Shown: piece by piece, positions 17,701-24,597 of the stretch
Layout of the letters: the number at the start of each line of letters is the position of its first letter
Position numbering within the stretch: the stretch's first letter is position 1
Origin: Pseudomonas sp. Leaf58
Lineage (GTDB): Bacteria; Pseudomonadota; Gammaproteobacteria; Pseudomonadales; Pseudomonadaceae
NCBI RefSeq assembly: GCF_003627215.1
Contig: NZ_CP032677.1
Span: 1,307,501-1,371,500 of the forward strand
Length of the DNA: 64,000 nt
Direction: 5' to 3'
Translations under genes and position numbers: made by a program
The notes under the pieces: model-generated
Seen by the model: the letters and a program-made list of their open reading frames with translations, nothing else
Told to the model about the DNA's origin: nothing
Databases searched by the model: none

Positions 17701-18225
17701 GACGATGGCGAACAGTGCCAGCACCAGTGACACCACTAGCGCGGTGTCCTGCACGCGGGTGCCGGTGGCATCAGCGTTGGCGCCGATCAGCAGGTTGACG
17801 CCCAGCACGATGCCCTTCAATTGCAGAGCGATGTACGGCAGTACGCCGACCAGGCAGATCAGCGCCACCACCACCGCCAGGGTTTGCGACTTGCCGTAGC
17901 GCGCGGCGATGAAGTCGGCAATCGAGGTAATGTTCTGCTGTTTGCTGATCAGCACCATCTTCTGCAGCACCCAAGGCGCGAAGATCAGCAGCAGCACCGG
18001 GCCCAGGTAGATCGGCAGGAAGGCCCAAAGCTGTTCGGCGGCCTGGCCGACCGCGCCGAAAAAGGTCCAGCTGGTGCAGTACACGGCCAGCGACAGGCTG
18101 TACACCCAGGCACGCAGCTTCGGCGGCAACGGCGTGCTGCGGCGGTCGCCATAGAAGGCGATGGCGAACATGATGGCCATATAGGCCAGGGCGACCACGG
18201 CGATCAGCCCGCTGGACAACGACAT
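14749..18225 (-). CDS. crbS: Symporter-linked hybrid sensor histidine kinase (CrbS/MxtR type)
   Basis: An 1158-aa membrane receptor kinase. Residues 1-480 form a sodium:solute symporter (SLC5-like) domain; about 530-640 match the STAC linker region; a PAS domain begins near 645 (GAIENINQGISVVDQNLHLVAWN). The dimerisation His is near residue 805 in SHDLMQPLNAARL, an ATPase domain has GLGLGLAIADGLC, and the C-terminal receiver domain has the phospho-acceptor Asp in LALVDYHLDDG near 1087 and Lys in AKPVKP. CrbS/MxtR kinases with their CrbR/ErdR partner control acetate use; actP lies in this window. Start follows CGGAGTTTTC. Confidence 0.88.
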   Translation of the reverse strand: MSLSSGLIAVVALAYMAIMFAIAFYGDRRSTPLPPKLRAWVYSLSLAVYCTSWTFFGAVGQAAEQLWAFLPIYLGPVLLLIFAPWVLQKMVLISKQQNITSIADFIAARYGKSQTLAVVVALICLVGVLPYIALQLKGIVLGVNLLIGANADATGTRVQDTALVVSLVLALFAIVFGTRSLDVTEHHRGMVLAIAFESLIKLLAFLAVGIFVVFNLYDGFDDLFSQARQSIHLQDYWQETINWPSMVVQTAVAMMAIICLPRQFHVTVVENIEPQDMRLARWVFPMYLALAALFVVPIALAGQMLLPGTVISDSFVISLPLAEAHPSLALLAFIGGASAATGMVIVEAVALSTMVSNDMLLPWLLRRNNAERPFEAFRHWMLSVRRVTIVVILLLAYVSYRLLGSTASLATIGQVAFAAVTQLTPAMLGALYWKQANRRGVFAGLAAGIFLWFYTLVLPIAAHSVGWSLQLFPGLAWLHGNPLNLPISPLTQGVVLSLAGNFTLFAWVSVLSRTRVSEHWQAGRFIGQQTSARPSSKPLLAVQIDDLLTLASRFVGEERARQSFIRFAYRQGKGFNPNQNADGDWIEHTERLLAGVLGTSSTRAVVKAAIEGRDMQLEDVVRIADEASEVLQFNRALLQGAIENINQGISVVDQNLHLVAWNRRYLELFNYPDGLISVGRPIADIIRYNAERGLCGPGEAQVHVARRLHWMRQGRAHSSERLFPNGRVIELIGNPMPGGGFVMSFTDITPFREAEQALRDANEGLEQRVAERTHELSQLNQALSEAKSHAEAVSQSKTRFLAAVSHDLMQPLNAARLFSAALSQQAEGMNEEAQQLVQHMDSSLRSAEELISDLLDISRLENGKITPDAKPFALNELFDTLGAEFKVLAAEKGLEFRLRGSRLRVDSDMKLLRRVLQNFLTNALRYGKSPILLGARRQGERLWLEVWDRGPGIADDKLQVIFQEFKRLDSHQTRAEKGLGLGLAIADGLCRVLGHTLEVRSWPGKGTVFRVSVPIARHAAPAPSAPVEQGGQPLAGLQVLCVDNEDSILIGMNSLLSRWGCQVWTARNQAECEALLTKGIRPHLALVDYHLDDGETGTGLMGWLRTRLGEPVPGVVISADGSKETIAMVHASGLDYLAKPVKPAALRALLNRHLSLVQ

Positions 18226-18370
18226 GAAAACTCCGAAGCAAAAAAGATAACGCGGTCCCGATCAATCAGTCTGGCACGCAGGTGCCGCTTCGTCAGCGCA
18301 GACGATGGTCGCAGTGGCAGGTGGTCGCAGGTCCGACCTGGGATATCAAAGCCCTGAGGGTAGCGATATC

Positions 18371-18403
18371 CCTTGTAGGAGCGGGTTTGCCCGCGAAGAG
18401 GCC
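18371..18403. repeat. REP unit (single)
   Basis: One P. putida-type REP unit, with core GCGGGTTTGCCCGC, in the gap between the convergent-divergent kinase and MFS genes. Confidence 0.88.
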
Positions 18404-18416
18404 GCTACTGCCAACC

Positions 18417-19595
18417 TCAACGCTTGCAGGTGCCCAGCCAGTAGAACACCCCCGCCAGTATCACCGACAACACCAGCAGGTAGAAGATCGCCCCCGGCCA
18501 CAGATGCACCAGGGCAAACCCCACCATCACCGGCCCCAACGCCGCCCCCAGGTTGCACAGGTTCTGCGCGCCGTAATACACCCCACGCAAGTGCTCCGGT
18601 GCGATCAGGTCGATGAACATGTATTCGGCCGGTATCACGATGATTTCACCCAGGGTGAACACCAGCATCGCCAGGCACCACGCCAGCACCGAGCCGGCCA
18701 GGGCAAAGCCCAGCAACCCGGCGATGAACAGGCCCATTCCGGCCAGCAGCCAAGGCATCAGGCGCTGGCGGCTGATACGTCGGCCGATCAGGTACTGCAA
18801 AGCAATCACCGTCAGCGCGTTGGTCGTGACCAGGTAGCCGACCAGGCGCGCCGCCTCCGCCGGGCTGCGGGTCACCACCAGGTACTGTGACAGGTAGGCA
18901 GTGAATTGGCCGAACACCACCGCGCTCAGCACCCCACCCAGGGTGAAGCATACCAGCCGCCGGTCACCGGCCAGCCCCAGCGCCACCTGGCCAAAGCCGG
19001 CCGCAGGCTTGTCTGGCGGGCTGGCCTGCAGGCTGCGGTCGCCAAGGCGCCAGTAGGCCAGGCACATGCCCAGGCCGAGCAGGGCGGAGGCGATGAACGG
19101 CATCCCGTCGTTCAGCTCCAGCATGGCCACGCCCAGCAACGGCCCGGCGGCGTAGCCGACGTTGCTGAGGGTGTACTTGATGGCGAACACCTCGGCCCGT
19201 TCCTCCACTGGCAGCAAGGCGCAAAAGCCCGCCTTGGCCGCGATGTCCACCACGGCCAGGGCCAGGTTGATCAGCACCAAGCACAGGAAAAACAGCAGTA
19301 CCGAACGGCTGGCGACGGCGCCAAGGAAAGCCAGGGCAAACAGCAGGGTACTGGCGCTGACCAGCATGTGGCTGCGCAAAGTGTCCACCAAGTGGCCGCC
19401 ATACAGGCTCAGCAGCGAGGCGACGATCAGCGCGCCGCCGATCAACAGGCCGATTTGGCTGATCGGCAGCTGGAAGTTGTCGGCCAGGTACACCACCAGG
19501 TAGGGCAGCGTGAGGGCGCGGGCGACGGTTAAGGTGAAGGTGGTGAGCAGCAGCAGGCGAACGGTGTGCGGGTAGTGTCTTATTGCGGCGAACAT
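18417..19595 (-). CDS. MFS transporter
   Basis: Twelve-helix major facilitator of 392 aa, probably a drug or metabolite exporter. The cytoplasmic loop GGHLVDTLRSHMLVSAS near residue 67 is a degenerate motif A. The start at 19595 has AAGGA about 10 bases upstream and was preferred over a GTG two codons earlier. It is divergent from the acyltransferase fusion at 19760. Substrate unknown. Confidence 0.85.
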   Translation of the reverse strand: MFAAIRHYPHTVRLLLLTTFTLTVARALTLPYLVVYLADNFQLPISQIGLLIGGALIVASLLSLYGGHLVDTLRSHMLVSASTLLFALAFLGAVASRSVLLFFLCLVLINLALAVVDIAAKAGFCALLPVEERAEVFAIKYTLSNVGYAAGPLLGVAMLELNDGMPFIASALLGLGMCLAYWRLGDRSLQASPPDKPAAGFGQVALGLAGDRRLVCFTLGGVLSAVVFGQFTAYLSQYLVVTRSPAEAARLVGYLVTTNALTVIALQYLIGRRISRQRLMPWLLAGMGLFIAGLLGFALAGSVLAWCLAMLVFTLGEIIVIPAEYMFIDLIAPEHLRGVYYGAQNLCNLGAALGPVMVGFALVHLWPGAIFYLLVLSVILAGVFYWLGTCKR

Positions 19596-19759
19596 TGCCA
19601 CGTCCTTGTTCCAAGTTGCCAGGCACTAGCATAAGCCACACACCGCGCGTTGTAGCGGCTATATAGCCAGCGCTTGCCAGTCAGCGCATTTCCCATGCAG
19701 ATTTGTGGCTTGTCGCGCCCGGCGCGCCTCCAATTGAAAAAGCCCCAGGACCAAGGACG

Positions 19760-21637
19760 ATGAGTCACTCCTCGCAATTTACCTTGCTCGGCAAACGGCG
19801 TTTCCTGCCGTTTTTCATTACCCAGTCACTGGGTGCCTTCAATGACAACCTGTTCAAGCAGTCGCTGATCCTGGCGATACTGTTCAAACTCAGCCTGGGC
19901 GACGGTGACCGGTCGATCTGGGTCAACCTGTGTGCCTTGCTGTTCATTCTGCCGTTCTTCCTGTTCTCGGCGCTGGGCGGTCAGTTTGGCGAAAAGTTTG
20001 CCAAGGACGCGCTGATCCGCGCGATCAAGCTGGCCGAAATCGCGATCATGGCGGTCGGTGCACTCGGTTTCATCACCAACCACCTGGCGCTGATGCTGGT
20101 GGCGCTGTTCGGCATGGGTACCCATTCGGCGTTGTTTGGCCCGGTGAAGTATTCGATCCTGCCGCAGGCCCTGCGCGAGGAGGAGTTGGTTGGCGGCAAC
20201 GGGCTGGTGGAAACCGGCACCTTCCTGGCGATCCTCGCCGGCACCATCGGCGCCGGGGTGATGATGTCGTCCGCCAGCTATGCCACGGTGGTGGCCGCTG
20301 GTGTGGTCGGCACTGCGCTGCTCGGCTACCTGGCCAGCCGCTGGATCCCGCGGGCCGCGGCCGCCTCACCGCACATGGCGCTCGACTGGAACATTTTCAG
20401 GCAGTCGTGGGCGATCTTGCGCATGGGCCTGGGGCAGCCGCCCGCGGTGTCGCGTTCGATCGTTGGCAACTCGTGGTTCTGGTTCGTCGGTGCCATTTAC
20501 CTGACGCAGATCCCGGCGTACGCCAAGGACTGGCTGCACGGTGACGGCACGGTAGTCACCCTGGTGCTGACCCTGTTTTCGGTGGGCATCGCCCTGGGCT
20601 CGCTGCTGTGCGAGCGGCTGAGCGGGCGCAAGGTGGAAATTGGCCTGGTGCCGTTCGGTTCGTTCGGCCTGACCCTGTTCGGCCTGTTGTGGTGGTGGCA
20701 TTCCGGCGATGTGCCGGTTGCGCCGGCGCCGCACGACTGGCTGGCGCTGCTGGGCATGAGCGAGGCCTGGTGGATTCTGCTGTCGATCGTCGGCCTAGGC
20801 GTGTTCGGTGGCTTCTATATCGTGCCGTTGTATGCACTGATCCAGGCCCGCACCGCCGCAGACCAGCGTGCCCGGGTGATCGCTGCCAACAACATCCTCA
20901 ATGCCTTGTTCATGGTGGTGTCGGCGGTGCTCACCATCATCCTGCTCGGCCTGGCCGAGCTGAGCATCCCGCAGCTGTTCTTGGTGGTGTCGCTGCTCAA
21001 TATCGCGGTCAACGCCTATATCTTCAGGATCGTGCCCGAGTTCACCATGCGCTTCCTGATCTGGCTGCTCAGCCATTCGATGTACCGCGTGCAGCACCGT
21101 GACCTCGAGCGCATCCCTGACGAAGGCGCGGCGTTGTTGGTATGCAACCATGTATCGTTCGTCGACGCGCTGCTGCTCGGTGGGGCCATCCGCCGGCCTA
21201 TCCGCTTTGTCATGTACTACAAGATCTACAACTTACCGGTGCTCAACTTTGTGTTCCGCACCGCAGGCGCTATCCCGATTGCCGGGCGTAACGAAGACCC
21301 AGCAACCTACGAACGCGCTTTCGCGCGCATTGCCCAATACCTGGCCGATGGCGAACTGGTGTGTATCTTTCCGGAGGGCAAGCTGACCGGGGACGGCGAG
21401 ATCGATGTGTTCAAAGGCGGCGTCAACCGCATACTCGAAGAAACCCCGGTGCCGGTGATTCCGTTGGCCTTGCAGGGGCTGTGGGGCAGCTTCTTCAGCC
21501 GTGACCCGGCCAAGGGCTTTTTCAAGCGGCTGTGGTCGCGGGTAACCATCGTGGCAGGCGCTGCCATTCCGGTGGAGGCAGCGCAGCCAGAAACGTTGCG
21601 TGAGCAAGTCAGCCGTTTACGCGGCAACCTGCGCTAG
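19760..21637 (+). CDS. MFS (LplT-like) / 1-acylglycerol-3-phosphate acyltransferase fusion
   Basis: A 625-aa inner-membrane fusion. Residues 1-410 form an MFS domain beginning FLPFFITQSLGAFNDNLFKQ, typical of lysophospholipid flippases of the LplT group. Residues about 430-625 form a PlsC-type acyltransferase with the HX4D motif in NHVSFVD (near 460) and FPEGKLTGDGE. Together they would flip lysophospholipid inward and reacylate it. The E. coli Aas/LplT pair splits these jobs; this layout lacks the acyl-ACP synthetase part of Aas. The start at 19760 follows AAGGACG. Confidence 0.9.
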   Translation: MSHSSQFTLLGKRRFLPFFITQSLGAFNDNLFKQSLILAILFKLSLGDGDRSIWVNLCALLFILPFFLFSALGGQFGEKFAKDALIRAIKLAEIAIMAVGALGFITNHLALMLVALFGMGTHSALFGPVKYSILPQALREEELVGGNGLVETGTFLAILAGTIGAGVMMSSASYATVVAAGVVGTALLGYLASRWIPRAAAASPHMALDWNIFRQSWAILRMGLGQPPAVSRSIVGNSWFWFVGAIYLTQIPAYAKDWLHGDGTVVTLVLTLFSVGIALGSLLCERLSGRKVEIGLVPFGSFGLTLFGLLWWWHSGDVPVAPAPHDWLALLGMSEAWWILLSIVGLGVFGGFYIVPLYALIQARTAADQRARVIAANNILNALFMVVSAVLTIILLGLAELSIPQLFLVVSLLNIAVNAYIFRIVPEFTMRFLIWLLSHSMYRVQHRDLERIPDEGAALLVCNHVSFVDALLLGGAIRRPIRFVMYYKIYNLPVLNFVFRTAGAIPIAGRNEDPATYERAFARIAQYLADGELVCIFPEGKLTGDGEIDVFKGGVNRILEETPVPVIPLALQGLWGSFFSRDPAKGFFKRLWSRVTIVAGAAIPVEAAQPETLREQVSRLRGNLR

Positions 21638-21744
21638 GCGAGGGTATAGCTGGCGCTGACGTTCAGGCCGACGGCCCAGCCGACCTCGAACAGGCCGGAA
21701 GGGCCGGTGCTGCCTGAACGTAGTTCCCAGGCCGGCACCGGCAT
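21634..21744 (-). CDS. Possible 36-aa ORF between rdgC and the acyltransferase gene
   Basis: Encodes MPVPAWELRSGSTGPSGLFEVGWAVGLNVSASYTLA from an ATG 10 bases after the rdgC stop. It ends at a TAG that shares bases with the acyltransferase stop in a CTAG. No family recognised; the hydrophobic/aromatic end resembles a protein C-terminus, so it may be a relic. Kept at low confidence. Confidence 0.25.
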   Translation of the reverse strand: MPVPAWELRSGSTGPSGLFEVGWAVGLNVSASYTLA

Positions 21745-21754
21745 TTCATGCCAA

Positions 21755-22675
21755 TCAGACCCCTTGCGGAATCTCCTCGCCACCCAGCGCTTCGAACAGC
21801 ACCGGCAGGAACTCGGTAAAGGTCATCATCATCAGCAGGAAGCTGGCATCGAACTGCTGCGCAGCTTCATCACCACCATCCTGCTCGGCCTGCTCTTGCA
21901 GCAGCTCTTCGAACTTCAGGCGCTTGATCACCATTTTGTCGTCCAGAATGAACGACAGCTTGTCCTGCCAGGCCAAGGCCAGCTGGGTGACCACCTTGCC
22001 GGTGCTCAGGTGCAGCTGGATTTCCTCGCCGGTCAGGTCTTGGCGCTTGCAGCGCACGATGCCGCCGTCTTCGGCGGTGTCGCGCAGTTCGCATTCGTCC
22101 AGCACATAGAAGCCTTCGGCCGCCTGCTGCGACTTGACCCAATCGGTCATGGTGGCCACCGGGGCGATTTTTACCGTGGCCGGGCGCACGGGCAGCGAGC
22201 CCATCACTTCACGCAGGGTCGACAGCAGGTCTTCGGCGCGCTTGGCGCTGGCCGAGTTGACCAGGATCACACCCAGGCGCGGGGCGATGGCAGCGAAGAT
22301 CATCGAGCGGCGGATGAACGCGCGCGGCAAGAAGGCCTGGATGATCTCGTCCTTGATCTGGTCGCGTTCCTTCTTATAGACCTTGCGCATTTGCTCGGTC
22401 TCGATCTCTTCGACCTTTTCCTTGACCGCGTCGTTGACCACGCTGCTAGGCAGGATGCGTTCTTCCTTGCGTGCGGCAATCAGCAGGAACTCGCCGCTGA
22501 CATGCACCAGGGGAGCGTCTTCGCCTTTGCCGAACGGCGCGACGAAACCATAGGTGGTCAGCTCCTGGCTGGCGCAGGGGCGGGCCGGCTTGCTGGCCAG
22601 GGCCGCTTCCAGCGCTTCAGGCTCGAACGGGACTTCCTGGGTCAGGCGGTAGGTCAGCAGGTTCTTGAACCACAT
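21755..22675 (-). CDS. rdgC: Recombination-associated protein RdgC
   Basis: Ring-forming DNA-binding protein of 306 aa that modulates RecA. The N-terminus [17 protein letters not shown], the internal [20 protein letters not shown] and the C-terminal [17 protein letters not shown] match the family over full length. The ATG at 22675 was chosen; a longer in-frame form adds 12 residues with no resemblance. Monocistronic, transcribed away from the tRNA cluster. Confidence 0.97.
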   Translation of the reverse strand: MWFKNLLTYRLTQEVPFEPEALEAALASKPARPCASQELTTYGFVAPFGKGEDAPLVHVSGEFLLIAARKEERILPSSVVNDAVKEKVEEIETEQMRKVYKKERDQIKDEIIQAFLPRAFIRRSMIFAAIAPRLGVILVNSASAKRAEDLLSTLREVMGSLPVRPATVKIAPVATMTDWVKSQQAAEGFYVLDECELRDTAEDGGIVRCKRQDLTGEEIQLHLSTGKVVTQLALAWQDKLSFILDDKMVIKRLKFEELLQEQAEQDGGDEAAQQFDASFLLMMMTFTEFLPVLFEALGGEEIPQGV

Positions 22676-22842
22676 GAGGGGCAATCTCTCCTTAATGCAT
22701 AAGGCGGGCATTATTCTCCGAGCAGTGCTCCGAGGCCAACCCTGTCAGAGGGCCAGTAGCGGGTTGTCGATGAAGAAAACGCCCGGCAACGCTAGGTCTT
22801 TGAAAGGCCTGAGGTTTTTTTTGAAGAAAGTAAAAAAAGTGC

Positions 22843-22871
22843 TTGCCAGGGGGAGGGGGCGTCCGTAGAAT
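22843..22871 (+). promoter_or_regulatory. Promoter of tRNA-Val/Asp unit 1
   Basis: TTGCCA (22843-22848), 17-bp spacer, TAGAAT (22866-22871). The bases after the -10 (GCGCGCC) form a GC-rich discriminator, the usual mark of stringent (ppGpp) control of stable RNA. Confidence 0.8.
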
Positions 22872-22891
22872 GCGCGCCACACCGAGACGAA

Positions 22892-22967
22892 GGGTGATTA
22901 GCTCAGCCGGGAGAGCATCTGCCTTACAAGCAGAGGGTCGGCGGTTCGATCCCGTCATCACCCACCA
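22892..22967 (+). tRNA. tRNA-Val (anticodon TAC), copy 1
   Basis: A 76-base cloverleaf starting GGGTGAT and ending ATCACCC-ACCA; the acceptor stem pairs over 7 bp and CCA is encoded. The loop CTTACAA gives anticodon UAC, which reads Val GUA/GUG. A tRNA-Asp follows after 13 bp. Confidence 0.98.
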
Positions 22968-22980
22968 CTCGATGTATAGC

Positions 22981-23057
22981 GCAGCGGTAGTTCAGTCGGT
23001 TAGAATACCGGCCTGTCACGCCGGGGGTCGCGGGTTCGAGTCCCGTCCGCTGCGCCA
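22981..23057 (+). tRNA. tRNA-Asp (anticodon GTC), copy 1
   Basis: A 77-base cloverleaf, acceptor GCAGCGG with CCGCTGC, encoded CCA, loop CTGTCAC with anticodon GUC for Asp GAC/GAU. The discriminator base is G73, as expected of tRNA-Asp. Confidence 0.98.
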
Positions 23058-23101
23058 TATTCCACTTCCAGGGCCCACTGAACACCCGGAAGTAACAAAG
23101 A

Positions 23102-23127
23102 AAGCGACCCTAAGGTCGCTTTTTTTT
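23102..23127 (+). terminator. Intrinsic terminator of tRNA unit 1
   Basis: AAGCGACC and GGTCGCTT flank a short CTAA-type loop and are followed by a run of T. It ends the first tRNA-Val/Asp transcript. Confidence 0.9.
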
Positions 23128-23177
23128 CGCCTGTTTTTTGGTGTTTCATCAAAGTTTGCAAAAATTTCGATAAGTGC

Positions 23178-23206
23178 TTGCCAGAGCGCCAAGTCGCCCG
23201 TAGAAT
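23178..23206 (+). promoter_or_regulatory. Promoter of tRNA-Val/Asp unit 2
   Basis: TTGCCA (23178-23183), 17-bp spacer, TAGAAT (23201-23206) and the same GCGCGCC discriminator as unit 1. The spacer differs from that of unit 1. Confidence 0.8.
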
Positions 23207-23227
23207 GCGCGCCACACCGAGAGACAT

Positions 23228-23303
23228 GGGTGATTAGCTCAGCCGGGAGAGCATCTGCCTTACAAGCAGAGGGTCGGCGGTTCGATCCCGTCATCACCCA
23301 CCA
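23228..23303 (+). tRNA. tRNA-Val (anticodon TAC), copy 2
   Basis: Sequence identical to copy 1, 336 bp downstream of it. Same anticodon UAC and encoded CCA. Confidence 0.98.
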
Positions 23304-23316
23304 CTCGATGTATAGC

Positions 23317-23393
23317 GCAGCGGTAGTTCAGTCGGTTAGAATACCGGCCTGTCACGCCGGGGGTCGCGGGTTCGAGTCCCGTCCGCTGCGCCA
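23317..23393 (+). tRNA. tRNA-Asp (anticodon GTC), copy 2
   Basis: Sequence identical to copy 1, with the same 13-bp spacer after tRNA-Val. Anticodon GUC, encoded CCA. Confidence 0.98.
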
Positions 23394-23434
23394 TATTCCA
23401 CTTCCAGGGCCCACTGAACACCCGGAAGTAACAA

Positions 23435-23462
23435 AAAAAGCGACCTTAGGGTCGCTTTTTTT
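23435..23462 (+). terminator. Intrinsic terminator of tRNA unit 2
   Basis: GCGACC and GGTCGC with flanking A- and T-runs. Nearly identical to the terminator of unit 1, so each unit is a complete promoter-to-terminator module. It may also act on the convergent map transcript. Confidence 0.88.
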
Positions 23463-23483
23463 GTTTCTGCCTCCTGCGCAATG

Positions 23484-24260
23484 TCAGCGGCGAAGCTCCT
23501 CTGCCCGCAACGTCAGCACTTCAAACCCATCCTCGGTCACCGCCACCGTATGCTCCCACTGCGCTGACAAACTGTGGTCGCGGGTAATTACCGTCCAGCC
23601 ATCCTTCAACTCGCGCGTGCCACGCCCGCCCTGGTTGATCATCGGCTCGATGGTAAACACCATCCCCGGCTTCAGCTTCATACCGATGCCACGCGCGCCA
23701 ACATGCAGCACCTCTGGCGCCTCATGCATCTGCTGGCCAATGCCATGCCCGCAATACTCACGCACCACGCTGTAACCAGCGGCCTCAGCGTGGGCCTGGA
23801 CGGCATGGCCGATATCGCCCAGCGTTGCCCCAGGGCGTACCTGCTCGATGCCTTTCCATAGCGCGTCATAAGCAGTGTCGACCAAGCGTTGGGCTTCAGC
23901 GCTGATTTTGCCGATGCTGTACATCTTCGACGAGTCAGCAATGTAGCCGCCCTGTTCCAAGGTGATGTCGACGTTAACGATGGAGCCTTCCTTCAGCACT
24001 TCATCGACCTTGGGCATGCCGTGGCACACCACGTGGTCGACCGAGGTGTTGAGCGAATAGGGGAAACCGTACTGGCCCTTGCTCGCTGGGCGGGCCTTGA
24101 GCGTGCCGACGATGAACGCCTCGGCGCGGTCGTTGATTTGCAGGGTGGTCACGCCGGGGCGGATGAAACTGTCGAGGTCGGCGAACACCTGGGCCAGAAG
24201 TTGGCCGGCACGGCGCATCACGGCGAGTTGGGCAGGGGTTTTGAGGATCACTTGGGGCAT
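23484..24260 (-). CDS. map: Methionine aminopeptidase, type I
   Basis: Removes the N-terminal Met from nascent proteins. The 258-aa protein has the type I pita-bread layout with VDITLEQGGYIADSSKMY (metal-binding Asp residues), the GHGIGQQMHEAPEVLHVG segment with metal-ligand His, and FTIEPMIN with metal-ligand Glu. The start at 24260 (MPQVILKTPAQLA) is the natural one; the longer frame has no site. It stands alone rather than next to rpsB, so it is probably a second copy in the genome. Confidence 0.95.
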   Translation of the reverse strand: MPQVILKTPAQLAVMRRAGQLLAQVFADLDSFIRPGVTTLQINDRAEAFIVGTLKARPASKGQYGFPYSLNTSVDHVVCHGMPKVDEVLKEGSIVNVDITLEQGGYIADSSKMYSIGKISAEAQRLVDTAYDALWKGIEQVRPGATLGDIGHAVQAHAEAAGYSVVREYCGHGIGQQMHEAPEVLHVGARGIGMKLKPGMVFTIEPMINQGGRGTRELKDGWTVITRDHSLSAQWEHTVAVTEDGFEVLTLRAEELRR

Positions 24261-24347
24261 GAGGGGATGGCAATGGCTCAGGCTGGAATATGCCCCAGCA
24301 TAGCGCCCGGGTGCCTTGATTTGCCACCGTATGGTGCGTTGCCTGTG

Positions 24348-24445
24348 CCGGCCCGTTCGCGGGCCAGCCCGCTCCCTTAGGTACATCACCGCCGTCAGGC
24401 CTTGTCATATCCCTGTGGGAGCGGGTTTACCCGCGAAGAGGCCGG
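24348..24445. repeat. REP inverted pair upstream of nasA
   Basis: Units at 24348-24379 and 24411-24445 in opposite orientation, lying between the map start and the nasA sigma-54-type promoter. Confidence 0.9.
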
Positions 24446-24451
24446 CACAGC

Positions 24452-24467
24452 TGGCCCATAAATTGCT
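24452..24467 (+). promoter_or_regulatory. Sigma-54-type promoter of nasA
   Basis: TGGCCC-ATAAA-TTGCT fits TGGCAC-N5-TTGCW; the invariant GG (24453-24454) and GC (24465-24466) are 10 bases apart. Transcription would begin near 24478. This is expected for a gene under nitrogen control by NtrC/RpoN. Confidence 0.75.
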
Positions 24468-24483
24468 GTTTCACCCCCATTCA

Positions 24484-24505
24484 GGGCTATCAACGTCGAC
24501 AGCCC
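24484..24505 (+). promoter_or_regulatory. ANTAR-type hairpin in the nasA leader
   Basis: GGGCTATC and GACAGCCC pair with one A-C mismatch around the hexaloop AACGTC, which has A at position 1 and G at position 4 as in NasT/ANTAR targets. It lies within a few bases of the predicted 5' end and 16 bases before the leader terminator, the layout for NasT antitermination. Confidence 0.65.
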
Positions 24506-24521
24506 GCACAACTTCACGACA

Positions 24522-24573
24522 AAGGCGCCGTGTTGCCCGCTTGCCAAGCAAGCCGGGCAGCCGGCGCCTTTTT
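24522..24573 (+). terminator. Leader terminator upstream of nasA
   Basis: AAGGCGCCG and CGGCGCCTT form a strong stem, with inner pairing between GCCCG and CGGGC, followed by a T-run. It lies only 24 bases before the nasA start, so it acts as an attenuator and not as an end-of-gene terminator. Confidence 0.85.
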
Positions 24574-24597
24574 GCGTTTCCCACAGGAGCCCGCCCC

